Source of the DNA: an uncultured beta proteobacterium
Lineage (GTDB): Bacteria; Pseudomonadota; Gammaproteobacteria; Burkholderiales; Nitrosomonadaceae
Assembly: GCA_900696615.1 (NCBI GenBank)
Contig: CAADGS010000009.1
Coordinates: 1 to 43,376, forward strand
Direction: 5' to 3'
Length of the DNA: 43,376 bases
The notes beneath the pieces were generated by a model, which was not told the origin of the DNA, did not search any database, and was given only the letters and a program-made list of their open reading frames with translations. Made by a program: the position numbers and the translations under genes. Of the stretch, positions 25,107 to 35,123 are shown piece after piece; within the stretch, counting starts at the first letter, position 1, and the number at the start of each line of letters is the position of its first letter.

Positions 25107-27821
25107 ATGTCTGAACAAAAAACTTCTCTGTCCGATTCAATCCCGGTATGGCATAACTGTTCCCCGCAGCAGGTTCTGGAAACGCTTAAAACAGCGGATG
25201 ACGGATTATCGCAAGCAGAAGCGAGCATGCGACTGGAACGCTATGGTGCGAATCAATTGCAGCCTCCCAAGCCGCAAAGCTGGGTCATCCGGTTCTTGCT
25301 GCAATTTCATAATGTATTAATTTATATCTTACTGGTTGCATCGCTGATGACAGCGTTTTTGGGACACTGGATCGACAGCGGTGTAATTCTTGGTGTGGTA
25401 GTCATTAATGCGATCATCGGCTTTATTCAAGAAGGTAAAGCTGAAAAAGCGCTCAATGCTATCCGCCGCATGTTGTCGCTTAGCGCGATTGTGCTACGCG
25501 AAGGACAAAGATTACAGATTCCGGCTGAGCAATTGGTGCCGGGAGATGTCGTGTTACTGCAATCCGGTGACAAAGTGCCCGCTGATTTGCGTTTACTTCA
25601 TTGCAAAAACCTGCGTATCGAAGAAGCAGCCTTGACAGGTGAATCTGAACCTGTCGATAAATCCACACAGCCGGTCGATACCAATGTGGCCATCGGTGAC
25701 CGTTTTTGCATGGCTTATTCCGGAACATTGGTGGTTTACGGTCAAGGCACGGGTGTGGTGGTAGCTACGGGCGATCGTACCGAGATTGGGCGCATTAGTC
25801 AGATGATCGCGCAAGTCGATAAGCTGGTTTCGCCACTGTTGCGGCAGATGGCGGTATTTGGCCGCTGGTTGACCTTGTTCATTGTGTTACTCGCTGCGGC
25901 AATTTTTGTATATGGACTGTTTCTTCGGGATTATCCCATCGACGAAATTTTCATGGCGGCGGTAAGCATGGCCATTGCCGCCATTCCGGAAGGATTGCCC
26001 GCGATCATGACGATTACGCTGGCGCTGGGTGTGCAAAGTATGGCACGGCGTAATGCCATTGTACGCAGATTACCCGCAGTAGAGTCATTGGGTGCGGTAA
26101 CGGTTATTTGCACCGATAAAACGGGAACCTTGACGCGAAATGAAATGACCGTTCAGCAGGTGATGACGGTAGATAATCTACTGCAAGTCAGCGGTGTCGG
26201 TTATGAACCAAAAGGCGGTTTTAGCAAGGATGAAAAACAAATTGAAATTACTGATTATCCCGATATGCTGGAATTGTTCCGGGCTGGTCTGCTGTGTAAT
26301 GATGCGCGCCTGCATCCCGGTGAGAGTGAATGGATAACCCACGGCGATCCCACAGAAGTGGCGCTCATTACTTTGGCCATGAAAGCCGGGCTGGATCCTG
26401 AATATGAGCAGCAATCATTGCCGCGTATCGATGTTATTCCCTTTGAGTCGCAGCACTGTTTCATGGCAACGCTGCATCGTCATGCGAAACAAAGTCTGAT
26501 TTATGTGAAAGGCGCGCCGGAAAAGGTGCTGGCGATGTGCAGCCACCAACATTGCCAAGGTGGGAGTCAGCCGCTTCAGTCCGATTTCTGGCATACGGCA
26601 ATATTGAAATACAGTGCAACGGGACAACGTATTCTGGCTATTGCTCGTCATGCAGTGTCAATGGAACAACAAACGCTCAAATTTTCCGATGTTGAAACAG
26701 GATTCACTTTACTTGGATTGGTTGGAATTATCGATCCTCCCCGAGAAGAAGCGGTCAATGCGGTTCGGCAATGCCATACTGCAGGTATACGCGTGAAAAT
26801 GATTACGGGCGATCATCGTGCAACGGCTTGCGCGATTGGCGCACAACTGGGTATTGGCGATGGCCAGCGTGTGATAACCGGCGTCGAGCTGGATGCAATG
26901 AACGAGAAACAGTTACGTGAGGCTGCCGCGGACGTCGATATTTTTGCACGCGCCAATCCGGAACATAAGTTACGATTGGTATCCGCGTTGCAGGATAAGG
27001 GTGAGATAGTAGCTATGACAGGCGATGGCGTAAATGACGCGCCGGCTTTAAAACGCGCCGATATCGGTGTGGCCATGGGGCAAAAGGGTACCGAGGTCGC
27101 TAAAGAAGCTGCGGAAATGATATTGACTGATGACAATTTTGCTTCAATTGCCCATGCTGTCGAAGAAGGGCGTACTGTTTACGACAATATCCGTAAAACC
27201 GTTGTCTTTATTCTACCCACCAGTTGCGGCGAGGCAGGTATTTTGCTATTGGCCATTATTCTGGGCATGGCTTTGCCCATCACGCCGGTACAAATCTTGT
27301 GGGTTAATATGGTCACAACGGTAACCTTAGCCATTTCACTTTCATTCGAACGGCCGGAGCAAGGCGTCATGTCACGCCCGCCTCATGACCCCAATGCGTC
27401 CATTTTGTCAGGGTTTTTGGTATGGCGTATTGTTTTTGTTGCACTATTGATGATCTGTGGAGGGTTTGCATTATATTTATGGGAGATCCAGGAAGGCTCA
27501 AGCGTTGAACTGGGCCGCACAGTGGTTGTGAATGTGCTGGTAATGTGTGAGATTGTATATTTGTTTAATTGCCGTTATTTAACGGCTTCAGTGTTATCTG
27601 GCCGGGATTTACTGGGCAATCGGTATATACTGCTTGCCGTGGCTATATTGCTGATATTGCAGTTATTGTTCACCTATTTGCCTGTTATGCAGCAGTTGTT
27701 CGGTACCGTTGCGCTGGATGGTGCTGCATGGGGACGTATTATGGCTGTCAGCGTGACGTTGTTTCTGCTTATTGAATTTGAAAAATATTTATGGCGATAT
27801 CGTGGTGTGAAAAATAAGTGA
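25107..27821 (+). CDS. P2-type cation-transporting ATPase
   Basis: 904 residues, normal for the group. Features: cation-ATPase N-domain (residues ~14-75), TGES (177-180), PEGLP in M4 (294-298), phosphorylation DKTGT with D337, MITGDH (~565-570), TGDGVNDAP (638-646), then the C-terminal M5-M10 helices. The M6 motif reads [17 protein letters not shown]: Asn and Thr of the SERCA N-x2-T-D site are present, but the Asp is Thr, so it is unlikely to bind two Ca2+ in SERCA fashion. Members of this bacterial P2 group are of disputed ion preference. AAGGA lies 6 nt before the ATG. Convergent, with only 4 bp between stops, with a Na+/Ca2+ exchanger gene. Confidence 0.93.
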   Translation: MSEQKTSLSDSIPVWHNCSPQQVLETLKTADDGLSQAEASMRLERYGANQLQPPKPQSWVIRFLLQFHNVLIYILLVASLMTAFLGHWIDSGVILGVVVINAIIGFIQEGKAEKALNAIRRMLSLSAIVLREGQRLQIPAEQLVPGDVVLLQSGDKVPADLRLLHCKNLRIEEAALTGESEPVDKSTQPVDTNVAIGDRFCMAYSGTLVVYGQGTGVVVATGDRTEIGRISQMIAQVDKLVSPLLRQMAVFGRWLTLFIVLLAAAIFVYGLFLRDYPIDEIFMAAVSMAIAAIPEGLPAIMTITLALGVQSMARRNAIVRRLPAVESLGAVTVICTDKTGTLTRNEMTVQQVMTVDNLLQVSGVGYEPKGGFSKDEKQIEITDYPDMLELFRAGLLCNDARLHPGESEWITHGDPTEVALITLAMKAGLDPEYEQQSLPRIDVIPFESQHCFMATLHRHAKQSLIYVKGAPEKVLAMCSHQHCQGGSQPLQSDFWHTAILKYSATGQRILAIARHAVSMEQQTLKFSDVETGFTLLGLVGIIDPPREEAVNAVRQCHTAGIRVKMITGDHRATACAIGAQLGIGDGQRVITGVELDAMNEKQLREAAADVDIFARANPEHKLRLVSALQDKGEIVAMTGDGVNDAPALKRADIGVAMGQKGTEVAKEAAEMILTDDNFASIAHAVEEGRTVYDNIRKTVVFILPTSCGEAGILLLAIILGMALPITPVQILWVNMVTTVTLAISLSFERPEQGVMSRPPHDPNASILSGFLVWRIVFVALLMICGGFALYLWEIQEGSSVELGRTVVVNVLVMCEIVYLFNCRYLTASVLSGRDLLGNRYILLAVAILLILQLLFTYLPVMQQLFGTVALDGAAWGRIMAVSVTLFLLIEFEKYLWRYRGVKNK

Positions 27822-27825
27822 GTGT

Positions 27826-28866
27826 TTACGATTCGCCTCCATGCAAATAAAAAACGTAGGTGTTGAGCAAGTAAAGGGTGAGCAGACTCAAACTGATCCA
27901 GCCTATACTGGAAAATAACCGTGTGTTGGGACGGTATACCAGACCAACGATAACTATTCCACTCATGACCACGGCGGACATAGCCGAGTAGGCATGCAGT
28001 GGCGAAATGTACTGTAATAACGGACCAGTCAGAAAGACTATATCTTCCAGAGCCAGAATGACAATGTTGAATAAATTGCTACCCAGCAGATTGGCTATTG
28101 CCATGTCAAGCGCACCCATGCGAAATGCGGCGATAGTTACGGTGAACTCGGGAAGCGACGTGATGGCAGCAATAAATAACGTACCGACAAAGGTATTGTG
28201 CCAGCCCATTGCTTCAGCCAACCGCGTTCCTGCGAAAGGCAGATATATGCCGGCAGCAATGACTATTAATGCTGACAGAACGTAACGTATATAAACTTGC
28301 TGCAAGGTTATTTGAGGGTAGCGGTCCGCTGCATTTTCAACAAATGCTTTGAGTTGGGTACGTTCGTGCAAATATAAGATACGCATGGCAATGATGTAGA
28401 AAATTATGATTGCAGGCGTATAAGTGCCAATATGCGCGATATCGAAGCGGGCCTTTCCTGCCAGCAGCACATTCAATCCTACAAAGCCAATCAGTATGAC
28501 ACTGAATCCTAGGGACAAGATATGACTGGGGCTGGCGCGCCGGTATAGCGATTCTTCGCGTACCAAAAAATCGAGAACGATCAGGATGGCTAAATTGAAT
28601 ACACAACTGCCTAATATGCTGCCAACGGCGATATTGGTTTCATCAGCCAATGTAATAGCACTAATGCCGGTTACCAGTTCCGGCAATGACGTGACGGTGG
28701 CAAGTAAAATGAGTCCTATCCAACTGCCCGATAAACCGGTTTTGTCTGCGATGATATCGGCATAACGGCATAATCGGGTGCCTGCCCAACCGATTAATGC
28801 AGCGCACATGCTAAATTCAAGCCATATTGATAATGTATCGTCCATGCCGGGATGTATAAAATTCAT
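27826..28866 (-). CDS. Na+/Ca2+ exchanger family protein (CaxB/YrbG type)
   Basis: 346 residues from ATG 28866. The TTG at 28881 would add 5 residues but has no better SD. About ten membrane helices in two inverted halves, each with the alpha-repeat: GLILLATVTSLPELVTGISA with GSILGSCVFN in the first half, and GTLFIAAITSLPEFTVTIAA with ANLLGSNLFN in the second. Both Glu residues for Ca2+/Na+ are there, so the exchanger is probably active. Members catalyse Ca2+ or other cation export for Na+ or H+. The gene is convergent with the P-type ATPase. The central loop is moderate (RRASPSHILS to YLHERTQLKAFVE). Confidence 0.9.
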   Translation of the reverse strand: MNFIHPGMDDTLSIWLEFSMCAALIGWAGTRLCRYADIIADKTGLSGSWIGLILLATVTSLPELVTGISAITLADETNIAVGSILGSCVFNLAILIVLDFLVREESLYRRASPSHILSLGFSVILIGFVGLNVLLAGKARFDIAHIGTYTPAIIIFYIIAMRILYLHERTQLKAFVENAADRYPQITLQQVYIRYVLSALIVIAAGIYLPFAGTRLAEAMGWHNTFVGTLFIAAITSLPEFTVTIAAFRMGALDMAIANLLGSNLFNIVILALEDIVFLTGPLLQYISPLHAYSAMSAVVMSGIVIVGLVYRPNTRLFSSIGWISLSLLTLYLLNTYVFYLHGGES

Positions 28867-28985
28867 TGTTGAATGATGCAACGGGTTGTAACAGTCGGCG
28901 AAATTTCAATGCGTATTGGAGGAAGTACAAAGCGCGTAATAAGAATTGGAAAAATAAGCCAAAATTAAATCATACCGCTTTGAAA

Positions 28986-29014
28986 TTGACTCAATATTGT
29001 ACCTTACGTATATT
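28986..29014 (+). promoter_or_regulatory. Sigma-70 promoter of the aminopeptidase gene
   Basis: TTGACT (28986-28991), a 17-bp spacer and TATATT (29009-29014), each 5/6 to consensus, 57 bp before the ATG at 29072. The best promoter match in the window. Confidence 0.6.
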
Positions 29015-29071
29015 GCACTGTTGTAACCAAAGTCTCTATTATCAATGTAATTTAATGAATTTATAAAAATA

Positions 29072-30376
29072 ATGACCGAAAGCCGGCACGCCCAGAATCT
29101 GTTGGATTTTATCGATAACAGCCCAAGCCCTTGGCATGCAGTTACTACAATTGAAACAGCGATTCGAGCATATCAGTTTGTCAGGCTCGACGAAGCGGCT
29201 CCCTGGCAGTTCCAAGCGGGAGGGAGATATTATGTCGTTCGTGATGATTCTTCAATCGTATTGTTTGTACTGGGAAATAAAGCACCCGCTGAAGCGGGCT
29301 TCAAAATCGTCGGTGCGCATACCGATTCGCCCGGATTTCGGATCAGGCCGAATGCAGCCATTGCAGGTAATCATATGGTTCGACTCGGTGTGGAAATTTA
29401 CGGCGGACCGATACTGGCCACTTTTACCGATCGCGATCTGAGTTTGGCGGGACGGATCAGTTTTGTTGACGATCAAGGATGCCTGTCATACCGGCGGATA
29501 CGTATTGACCGGCCATTATTACGTTTGCCAAATCTGGCCATACACATGAACCGGGGTGTCAATGAAGATGGTTTGAAGTTGCATAAGCAAAATGAATTGC
29601 CGTTGCTTCTAGGTCAATTGGCCGGTGAGCAATTGCCGCAATCCTATTTTTTGAAGCTTTTGGAACAAGAAAGCGGTATTGGGGTGGAGCAGATTTTATC
29701 CTGGGATCTGGCGGTTTACGATACGCAGAAAGGTGCATTCTGGGGAGCAAATCAAGAGTTTTACGCCAATAGCCAGATTGATAATTTGGCTTCCTGTCAT
29801 GCAGCATTGCAAGCTTTGCTAGATGATACCGTATTGAATAATGCCCACAGTACGCTAGTATGCGCGTTTTTTGATCATGAAGAAATCGGTAGTGAGAGTC
29901 ATATCGGCGCTGCCGGAAGCTTCCTAACGGATGTATTGCAGCGAATCAGCCTGGTAACATCATCACAGCGCGAAGATGCCGCACGCGCACTAGCGCATAG
30001 TTTCTTAATCAGTGCCGATATGGCCCATGCCTATCATCCCAATTTCCCTTCGGCGTACGATGCCGATCATAAAGTTTTCGTCAATCAAGGCCCGGTGATC
30101 AAATCCAATGCGAACCGGCGCTACAGCTCCGAAAGTGTTTCCATCGCACATTTTATCCGCTGGTGCAAAGAAGCAGATGTTCCTTTTCAGCGCTATTCAC
30201 ATCGCAGTGACTTACCCTGCGGCAGTACCATCGGCCCGATTGCTTCTGCCAAGCTTGGTATACGCAGCGTTGACGTCGGTTGCCCGATGTGGGCGATGCA
30301 TAGTATTAGAGAAAGTGCCGGTGTAAAGGATCATGAATCGATGATTAAAGTGCTGAAAAGGTTTTTTGGCAATTGA
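29072..30376 (+). CDS. M18 family aminopeptidase (ApeB-like)
   Basis: 434 residues, close to the usual ~430. Family markers: SPSPWHAV at the N-terminus, VGAHTDSPGFRIRPN with the zinc His-x-Asp (residues ~82-96), an LHKQNELPLLL loop, NSQIDNLASCHAAL with the bridging Asp, FFDHEEIGSES with catalytic Glu-Glu, SADMAHAYHPN with another zinc ligand and the C-terminal MHSIRESAGVKDHESMIKVL. Bacterial ApeB/PepC-type enzymes remove N-terminal residues from peptides in the cytoplasm, often acidic or neutral ones. It forms a dodecamer in known members. The gene has its own strong promoter. No SD is evident. Confidence 0.95.
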   Translation: MTESRHAQNLLDFIDNSPSPWHAVTTIETAIRAYQFVRLDEAAPWQFQAGGRYYVVRDDSSIVLFVLGNKAPAEAGFKIVGAHTDSPGFRIRPNAAIAGNHMVRLGVEIYGGPILATFTDRDLSLAGRISFVDDQGCLSYRRIRIDRPLLRLPNLAIHMNRGVNEDGLKLHKQNELPLLLGQLAGEQLPQSYFLKLLEQESGIGVEQILSWDLAVYDTQKGAFWGANQEFYANSQIDNLASCHAALQALLDDTVLNNAHSTLVCAFFDHEEIGSESHIGAAGSFLTDVLQRISLVTSSQREDAARALAHSFLISADMAHAYHPNFPSAYDADHKVFVNQGPVIKSNANRRYSSESVSIAHFIRWCKEADVPFQRYSHRSDLPCGSTIGPIASAKLGIRSVDVGCPMWAMHSIRESAGVKDHESMIKVLKRFFGN

Positions 30377-30416
30377 GCGTTTGCAGTAATGCATTGCGAA
30401 TTTGAGCCTTTACCAA

Positions 30417-31142
30417 TTAACGTCTGCCATCGTACCAAATCGGGAGTTTTTTCTTATTCTGCAAAGTTTTTTTGGGACTGAACATAACGTGGAACAATTG
30501 GCTTGCAATCTCACGACCCGTATACAGCTGCACTTTGCGTGGAGAAGTAACGAGCGGATGGCGGGTGAGAATCGTGAACTTCAAGTCACGTTTGCGTCCC
30601 CATTGCTTGAGTAACTGGCTCAAGTCGATTTCATCGGCGGCAAACAATTCTTGATTGAAGCCTCCGACGTCACGAAATGCATCGCTGCGGCATACTACCA
30701 GCGCACCGGAAGCCCAGCGAAATGTAACGGATAACACAGTCCACAATCGCATGGCGAGATTTCCCCACCACGGTAAGCCGGGCATGTGCATAACACTGCC
30801 GCAACCAACGTATTGATCACTTTCAATCATTTGTAAAATATCGGCGATCATGCCGGGATTGAGAAGGCTATCGGCATCGACAAACAGCAGCCAGTCACCT
30901 GTGGCGGCTGTAGCGCCGGTATTGCGGGCGCGGCCGATTTGATTGATGGGCTCGAATACAACTTTTACGCCTGCTAGCTTGGCCAGTTCCGCAGTCCGGT
31001 CTGTTGAATTGTTGTCAACCACTATGATTTCATGCGTAAAACCGGGTTTCTGGCAGACGGCTAGAGATTCTGAGATGGAATCGAGGCAATGTAGAATCAG
31101 ACGTTCTTCATTGAAAGCAGGAATGACGATTGAGAGATGCAT
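30417..31142 (-). CDS. Family 2 glycosyltransferase
   Basis: 241 residues from ATG 31142. The open frame extends 57 codons upstream, but that part is low quality and the GT-A start MHLSIVIPAFNEE fits here. Domain: VIPAFNEERLILHCLDSI, EIIVVDNNSTDRTAEL, GRARNTGATAATGDWLLFVDADSLL (the DxD-type nucleotide-sugar/metal site), GALVVCRSDAFRDVGGFNQELFAADEIDLSQLL (acceptor/catalytic ED region). It lacks membrane helices. Acceptor unknown; no cell-wall cluster nearby. Convergent with the aminopeptidase gene by 40 bp and divergent from a c-di-GMP gene across 274 bp, which holds no clear gene. Confidence 0.9.
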   Translation of the reverse strand: MHLSIVIPAFNEERLILHCLDSISESLAVCQKPGFTHEIIVVDNNSTDRTAELAKLAGVKVVFEPINQIGRARNTGATAATGDWLLFVDADSLLNPGMIADILQMIESDQYVGCGSVMHMPGLPWWGNLAMRLWTVLSVTFRWASGALVVCRSDAFRDVGGFNQELFAADEIDLSQLLKQWGRKRDLKFTILTRHPLVTSPRKVQLYTGREIASQLFHVMFSPKKTLQNKKKLPIWYDGRR

Positions 31143-31416
31143 AACTAAGTAATGCCGTTTTTCACAAAAAACGTTATTATCGCGTAAGATTGCATAAACA
31201 CAAAAATCAGTATCACGTCTTAGAATAATAAAGAAAAAACTGCTGGAGCCTGATCCATCTTTGTGAATGCGCAGGATATGGGTGCAGCGGATAAACAGGG
31301 GGAGTCTGAGCATGGGGTTGAGTCGCCGTCGAGTTTTTACTGGGTCATTTTACTTTATTGATTTTAAAGCATTGAGTGTCTCGCTCTACTTCCTCGAGCG
31401 CTAAATATCATCCCCT

Positions 31417-33678
31417 ATGTCCGTCAATGATGAGAAGGATGTCCGTTCCGATGAGGATACGATTCATCAATTTGCTGCCCCGGCCAGTTATTTTGAACTG
31501 ACTAATGAGGAGCAGGGCAGGATCCTCCAGTTTCAACAGGAAGTTTTGGAATTAGTGGTATTGGGAAATGACTATAGAGAGATCTGCGAAAAAGTTTGCT
31601 TATTAATCGAGCAGCTTTTAGAAGATGCCGTTGCAACGGTTATGTTGTTGGATAAAGAAAAGCAATGCATGAATGTGTTTGCAGCGCCGAGTGTTCCCGA
31701 AGCATGCATTGTTCAGCTTAACGGGTTGCGTCCAGGGCCGGATAGCGGATCTTGCGGCAACGCGGTATTTCGCCAAGAGGCGGTTTTTATCGAAAGCACG
31801 CTTGATGATCCGCGCTGGCAAAGTATCCGGCAATTGGCGATTGATTTTAATATCTTATCTTGCTGGTCGATGCCGGTGCGCAGCAAAGGCGGTGAGTGCA
31901 TCGGATCGTTTGCGCTGTCCAGTTTTGTGCGTCGCTTACCCAATACCTATCATCGTAAGTTACTGGAGATTGGATCATTCATTATCGGAATTGCACTTGA
32001 ACAGCAAAAAGTAAATGAACAGTTGAATCTGTCTAGCAAGGTTTTTGAAAATAGCGCCGAAGCTATTCTGATTACCGATGCAAACAAGGTGATCATTGCA
32101 ATCAATAAAGCATTAAATAAATTAACGGGTTATGCGGAAAAGGATGTGCTGGGTAAGTCCGTGTCAATTATGCTGTCAAAGAGACATAGCTCCAAGTTTT
32201 TCCAGAAAATTTGGGCGAGTGTTAAGCAATTCAATCATTGGCAGGGTGAAATTTGGAACAGAGACAAGCACAAACGAGAATATCCCGCATGGTTTAATAT
32301 CACGCCAGTGCGAAGTCACGATGATTCGATTAATTACTATTTGATTAACTTTTCCGATATCACCGATAAGAAAAGATCCGATGAGATCATATGGCGTCAG
32401 GCTAATTACGATTCTTTGACCGGCTTACCCAATCGCAATATGTTTTACGATCGGTTGAATCAAAGTATCAAAAACGCCGCACGTCTAGAAACGAAATTGG
32501 CAGTTTTGTTTATAGATCTTGATCGTTTCAAAGAAGTAAATGATTCATTTGGGCACAGCGTGGGCGATGCCTTGCTGGTGGAAGCGGCTAAGCGGCTTAA
32601 CAGCTGTGTGCGGGAAACGGACACGGTAGCCCGATTAGGCGGTGATGAATTCACCATCATTCTGAGCGGAATCAATGACCAGCAATCTGCCGAAATCATT
32701 ATCCAAACGATTTTGCTGGAACTGGTCAAGCCTTTTAATTTAGGTACCAAGCTAGCTTATGTTTCTGCAAGTATAGGGGTTACCTATTTTCCTGATGATG
32801 CAAATAGTGCGGATTTATTGATGAAGAATGCCGATCAGGCAATGTATGCCGCTAAAAATAACGGGCGTAATTGTTGGAGTTGCTTTACATCGAATATGCG
32901 AGTAGCGACCAAGATCCGCTCTAAGACTGCGTATGAATTGCGGTCAGCTTTGAGAGATCATCAGCTTTTTTTGCTGTATCAACCGATTGTGGAGCTGGTA
33001 AGCGGGAATGTTTATAAAGCTGAGGCATTGATTCGTTGGCAACATCCCGAGCGAGGAACGATTGGTCCGGATGAGTTTATTAGTATTGCAGAAGAAACCA
33101 ACTTGATCACGGATATTGGCGATTGGGTTTTCAAGCAGGCCGTTAATCAGGCTATTGTGTGGCAAGAGACTTTCAATATCGGCTTCCAAATCAGTATCAA
33201 TAAATCGCCTAAGCAATTCATCAGCAAAATGAGTGATTGGGTAAATTATTTAAATCGACTAGGTATCAATGGGCAAAGCATCGTCGTCGAGATTACTGAG
33301 AATTTATTGCTTGATGCGCATGAGTTGGTTGTGAAGCAATTATTAAATTATCGCGATGCGGGTGTGCAGGTGGCGATCGATGATTTTGGTACGGGCTACT
33401 CGTCGCTATCCTATTTGAAAAAATTTGATATCGATTATCTCAAGATCGATCAATCGTTTATTGCTAACCTGGATAATGAATCCAATGACCGGATATTGTG
33501 CGAGGCGATTATTACTATGGCCCATCGGCTGGGCATGAAAGTTATAGCCGAGGGTGTTGAAACGAATTCTCAAAAACAGCTTTTGAAGGCAATGGGTTGT
33601 GATTATGGTCAAGGCTATTTTTTTAGCAAACCATTGCCGGCAGACAGGTTTGAGGCTTTTATTCAGCACCAGGTATGA
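31417..33678 (+). CDS. GAF-PAS-GGDEF-EAL c-di-GMP enzyme
   Basis: 753 residues, no membrane segment. GAF (~35-195, with GSCGNAVFRQEAVFIESTLDDPRW), PAS (~205-320), GGDEF with the intact active site GGDEF (408-412) and inhibitory RxxD (RETD 399-402), and EAL with E536-A-L, N595, E625, D655-D656, K676 and E712 (EGVET), all the metal and catalytic residues. It could both synthesise and hydrolyse cyclic-di-GMP, with direction set by the GAF and PAS inputs. It is soluble and cytosolic. Start ATG 31417 has no strong SD. A second diguanylate cyclase lies at 37.5 kb. Confidence 0.95.
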   Translation: MSVNDEKDVRSDEDTIHQFAAPASYFELTNEEQGRILQFQQEVLELVVLGNDYREICEKVCLLIEQLLEDAVATVMLLDKEKQCMNVFAAPSVPEACIVQLNGLRPGPDSGSCGNAVFRQEAVFIESTLDDPRWQSIRQLAIDFNILSCWSMPVRSKGGECIGSFALSSFVRRLPNTYHRKLLEIGSFIIGIALEQQKVNEQLNLSSKVFENSAEAILITDANKVIIAINKALNKLTGYAEKDVLGKSVSIMLSKRHSSKFFQKIWASVKQFNHWQGEIWNRDKHKREYPAWFNITPVRSHDDSINYYLINFSDITDKKRSDEIIWRQANYDSLTGLPNRNMFYDRLNQSIKNAARLETKLAVLFIDLDRFKEVNDSFGHSVGDALLVEAAKRLNSCVRETDTVARLGGDEFTIILSGINDQQSAEIIIQTILLELVKPFNLGTKLAYVSASIGVTYFPDDANSADLLMKNADQAMYAAKNNGRNCWSCFTSNMRVATKIRSKTAYELRSALRDHQLFLLYQPIVELVSGNVYKAEALIRWQHPERGTIGPDEFISIAEETNLITDIGDWVFKQAVNQAIVWQETFNIGFQISINKSPKQFISKMSDWVNYLNRLGINGQSIVVEITENLLLDAHELVVKQLLNYRDAGVQVAIDDFGTGYSSLSYLKKFDIDYLKIDQSFIANLDNESNDRILCEAIITMAHRLGMKVIAEGVETNSQKQLLKAMGCDYGQGYFFSKPLPADRFEAFIQHQV

Positions 33679-33757
33679 ATGAGCGCTTAATTTGCTGGTG
33701 GCATTGAATGTAAATCTTAAATTTCGTGGAAAAGAAATTTTAAAATCCACTTTCTCT

Positions 33758-33785
33758 TTGATATTTTCTCAGAAATAAGTATTCT
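33758..33785 (+). promoter_or_regulatory. Candidate sigma-70 promoter of the dihaem peroxidase
   Basis: TTGATA (33758-33763), a 16-bp spacer and TATTCT (33780-33785), 50 bp before ATG 33836. The matches are 5/6 and 4/6. Confidence 0.45.
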
Positions 33786-33835
33786 ATCGACTGAGCAGTA
33801 ATATTATGTATATGACAGTTAAAAATGGAGGTTGT

Positions 33836-34906
33836 ATGAAGATATTGTTAGTGTTTGCATTGATGTTCAGTACCTATGCTTTCGCTCAAAGTGGGCATGA
33901 TCATCAGGATAAATCTCAAAGTGGCGGTGACCAACATGGTGACATGCATGATGATCACCATGGCAAAGGAATGCATGGAGGAATGCATGGAGGAATGCAT
34001 GGAGGGGGGCACAAATTAGATAAGGCTACATTGAAACATTTTTTTGAACCCTTGCCGGCATCAATTATCGATGAAAATAAAAATGCTGCATTGATTAAAT
34101 TGGGTAAAAAACTGTATTCAGATCCCAGGTTGTCGGTGAATGATCAGATTTCATGTAATTCTTGTCATCGATTAGATAACTTCGGCGTGGACAGTCAAGC
34201 GACATCGCCTGGCCATGAGGGTAAACGTGGCGGTAGAAATTCTCCAACCACATTTAATGCAGCACTGCATATTGCTCAATTCTGGGATGGACGTGCAAAA
34301 GATGTTGAAGAGCAAGCACTGGGACCGATTCTAAATCCGATTGAGATGGGTATGCCCAATGAAGCTGCGGTCGTCGATAAATTGAAAAAAATCGATGAAT
34401 ATAAGGCTTTGTTTGCTGAAGCATTTAAAGGCGAGAAGGATCCCATTCAGTACAAGAATGTTGGCGTAGCCATTGGTGCGTTTGAGCGTACTTTGTTAAC
34501 GCCTTCACGATTCGATGATTATCTCAAAGGCGATGAGAAAGCGCTGAACGATGCTGAAAAAAGGGGGCTGCAAAAATTCGTTCATATGGGATGTGCCAAC
34601 TGTCACAATGGTGTAGCCATTGGCGGTAATTCGTATAAAAAAATCGGCTTGGTTGAACCGTATGAAACCAAGGATATGGGCCGCTTTGCTGTAACTGGAT
34701 TGGAAACTGACAAGAAAGTATTTAAAGTACCTAGTCTTAGAAATATTACCAAAACAGCACCTTATTTCCACGATGGTTCTGTTGCGACCCTTGATGAAGC
34801 TATTCGTGAAATGGCGGAACATCAATTGGGGCGTGAGGTGGGCCCAGGATTTGTAGATGATGTCAAAGCATTCTTGGGATCTTTAACGGCTAAAGGTAAA
34901 GAATAA
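33836..34906 (+). CDS. Dihaem cytochrome c peroxidase family protein with His/Met-rich N-terminus
   Basis: 356 residues from ATG 33836 (GGAGG 33827-33831). The frame extends 10 codons to the left but lacks an SD there. A signal peptide ends at FAQ. Residues 20-59 are a His/Asp/Met/Gly-rich region with MHGG three times. The peroxidase part has two c-type haem sites (C107-x2-C110-H111 and C253-x2-C256-H257), SPTTFNAALHIAQFWDGRAKDVEEQA, AIGAFERTLLTPSRFDDYL, KVPSLRNITKTAPYFHDGSVATLDEAI. This matches the CcpA/MauG group, with H2O2 reduction in the periplasm as the usual activity. The N-terminal metal-binding-like leader is not part of the usual family. Confidence 0.93.
   Translation: MKILLVFALMFSTYAFAQSGHDHQDKSQSGGDQHGDMHDDHHGKGMHGGMHGGMHGGGHKLDKATLKHFFEPLPASIIDENKNAALIKLGKKLYSDPRLSVNDQISCNSCHRLDNFGVDSQATSPGHEGKRGGRNSPTTFNAALHIAQFWDGRAKDVEEQALGPILNPIEMGMPNEAAVVDKLKKIDEYKALFAEAFKGEKDPIQYKNVGVAIGAFERTLLTPSRFDDYLKGDEKALNDAEKRGLQKFVHMGCANCHNGVAIGGNSYKKIGLVEPYETKDMGRFAVTGLETDKKVFKVPSLRNITKTAPYFHDGSVATLDEAIREMAEHQLGREVGPGFVDDVKAFLGSLTAKGKE
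33971..34006 (+). repeat. Three 12-bp in-frame tandem repeats (MHGG)
   Basis: ATGCATGGAGGA is repeated three times (the last ends in GGG), in frame, coding Met-His-Gly-Gly. It is a likely site of repeat-number variation. Confidence 0.85.
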
Positions 34907-34976
34907 ATCCACAATCGGTCTAACGAATTTGGATCAAGTCTTAAGTGGGGGCTTCTGAACAGGCTTAATCTTCATG

Positions 34977-35004
34977 TTGATTGAAGTCAGGAATCATATA
35001 TAAA
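34977..35004 (+). promoter_or_regulatory. Candidate sigma-70 promoter of the glycine-zipper lipoprotein gene
   Basis: TTGATT (34977-34982), a 16-bp spacer and TATAAA (34999-35004), with a 119-bp leader to ATG 35124. Confidence 0.4.
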
Positions 35005-35123
35005 TCAGTTGTGTGATTTCTAATTTGAATTGATTACTGTTCATGAGCTCCCTAAACAAAACAATGGCAAAATTCCGATACCGCGATTTCTATCAAAATT
35101 AATATGGGAATGATGGAATAACC

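Noticed and set aside
33719-33740. AT-rich hairpin AAATTTC/GAAATTT after the GGDEF-EAL gene
   Set aside because: The stem is weak with an 8-nt loop and no T-run; not enough to call a terminator.
33971-34006. Short direct repeats as a CRISPR array
   Set aside because: They are in-frame 12-bp codon repeats without spacers.
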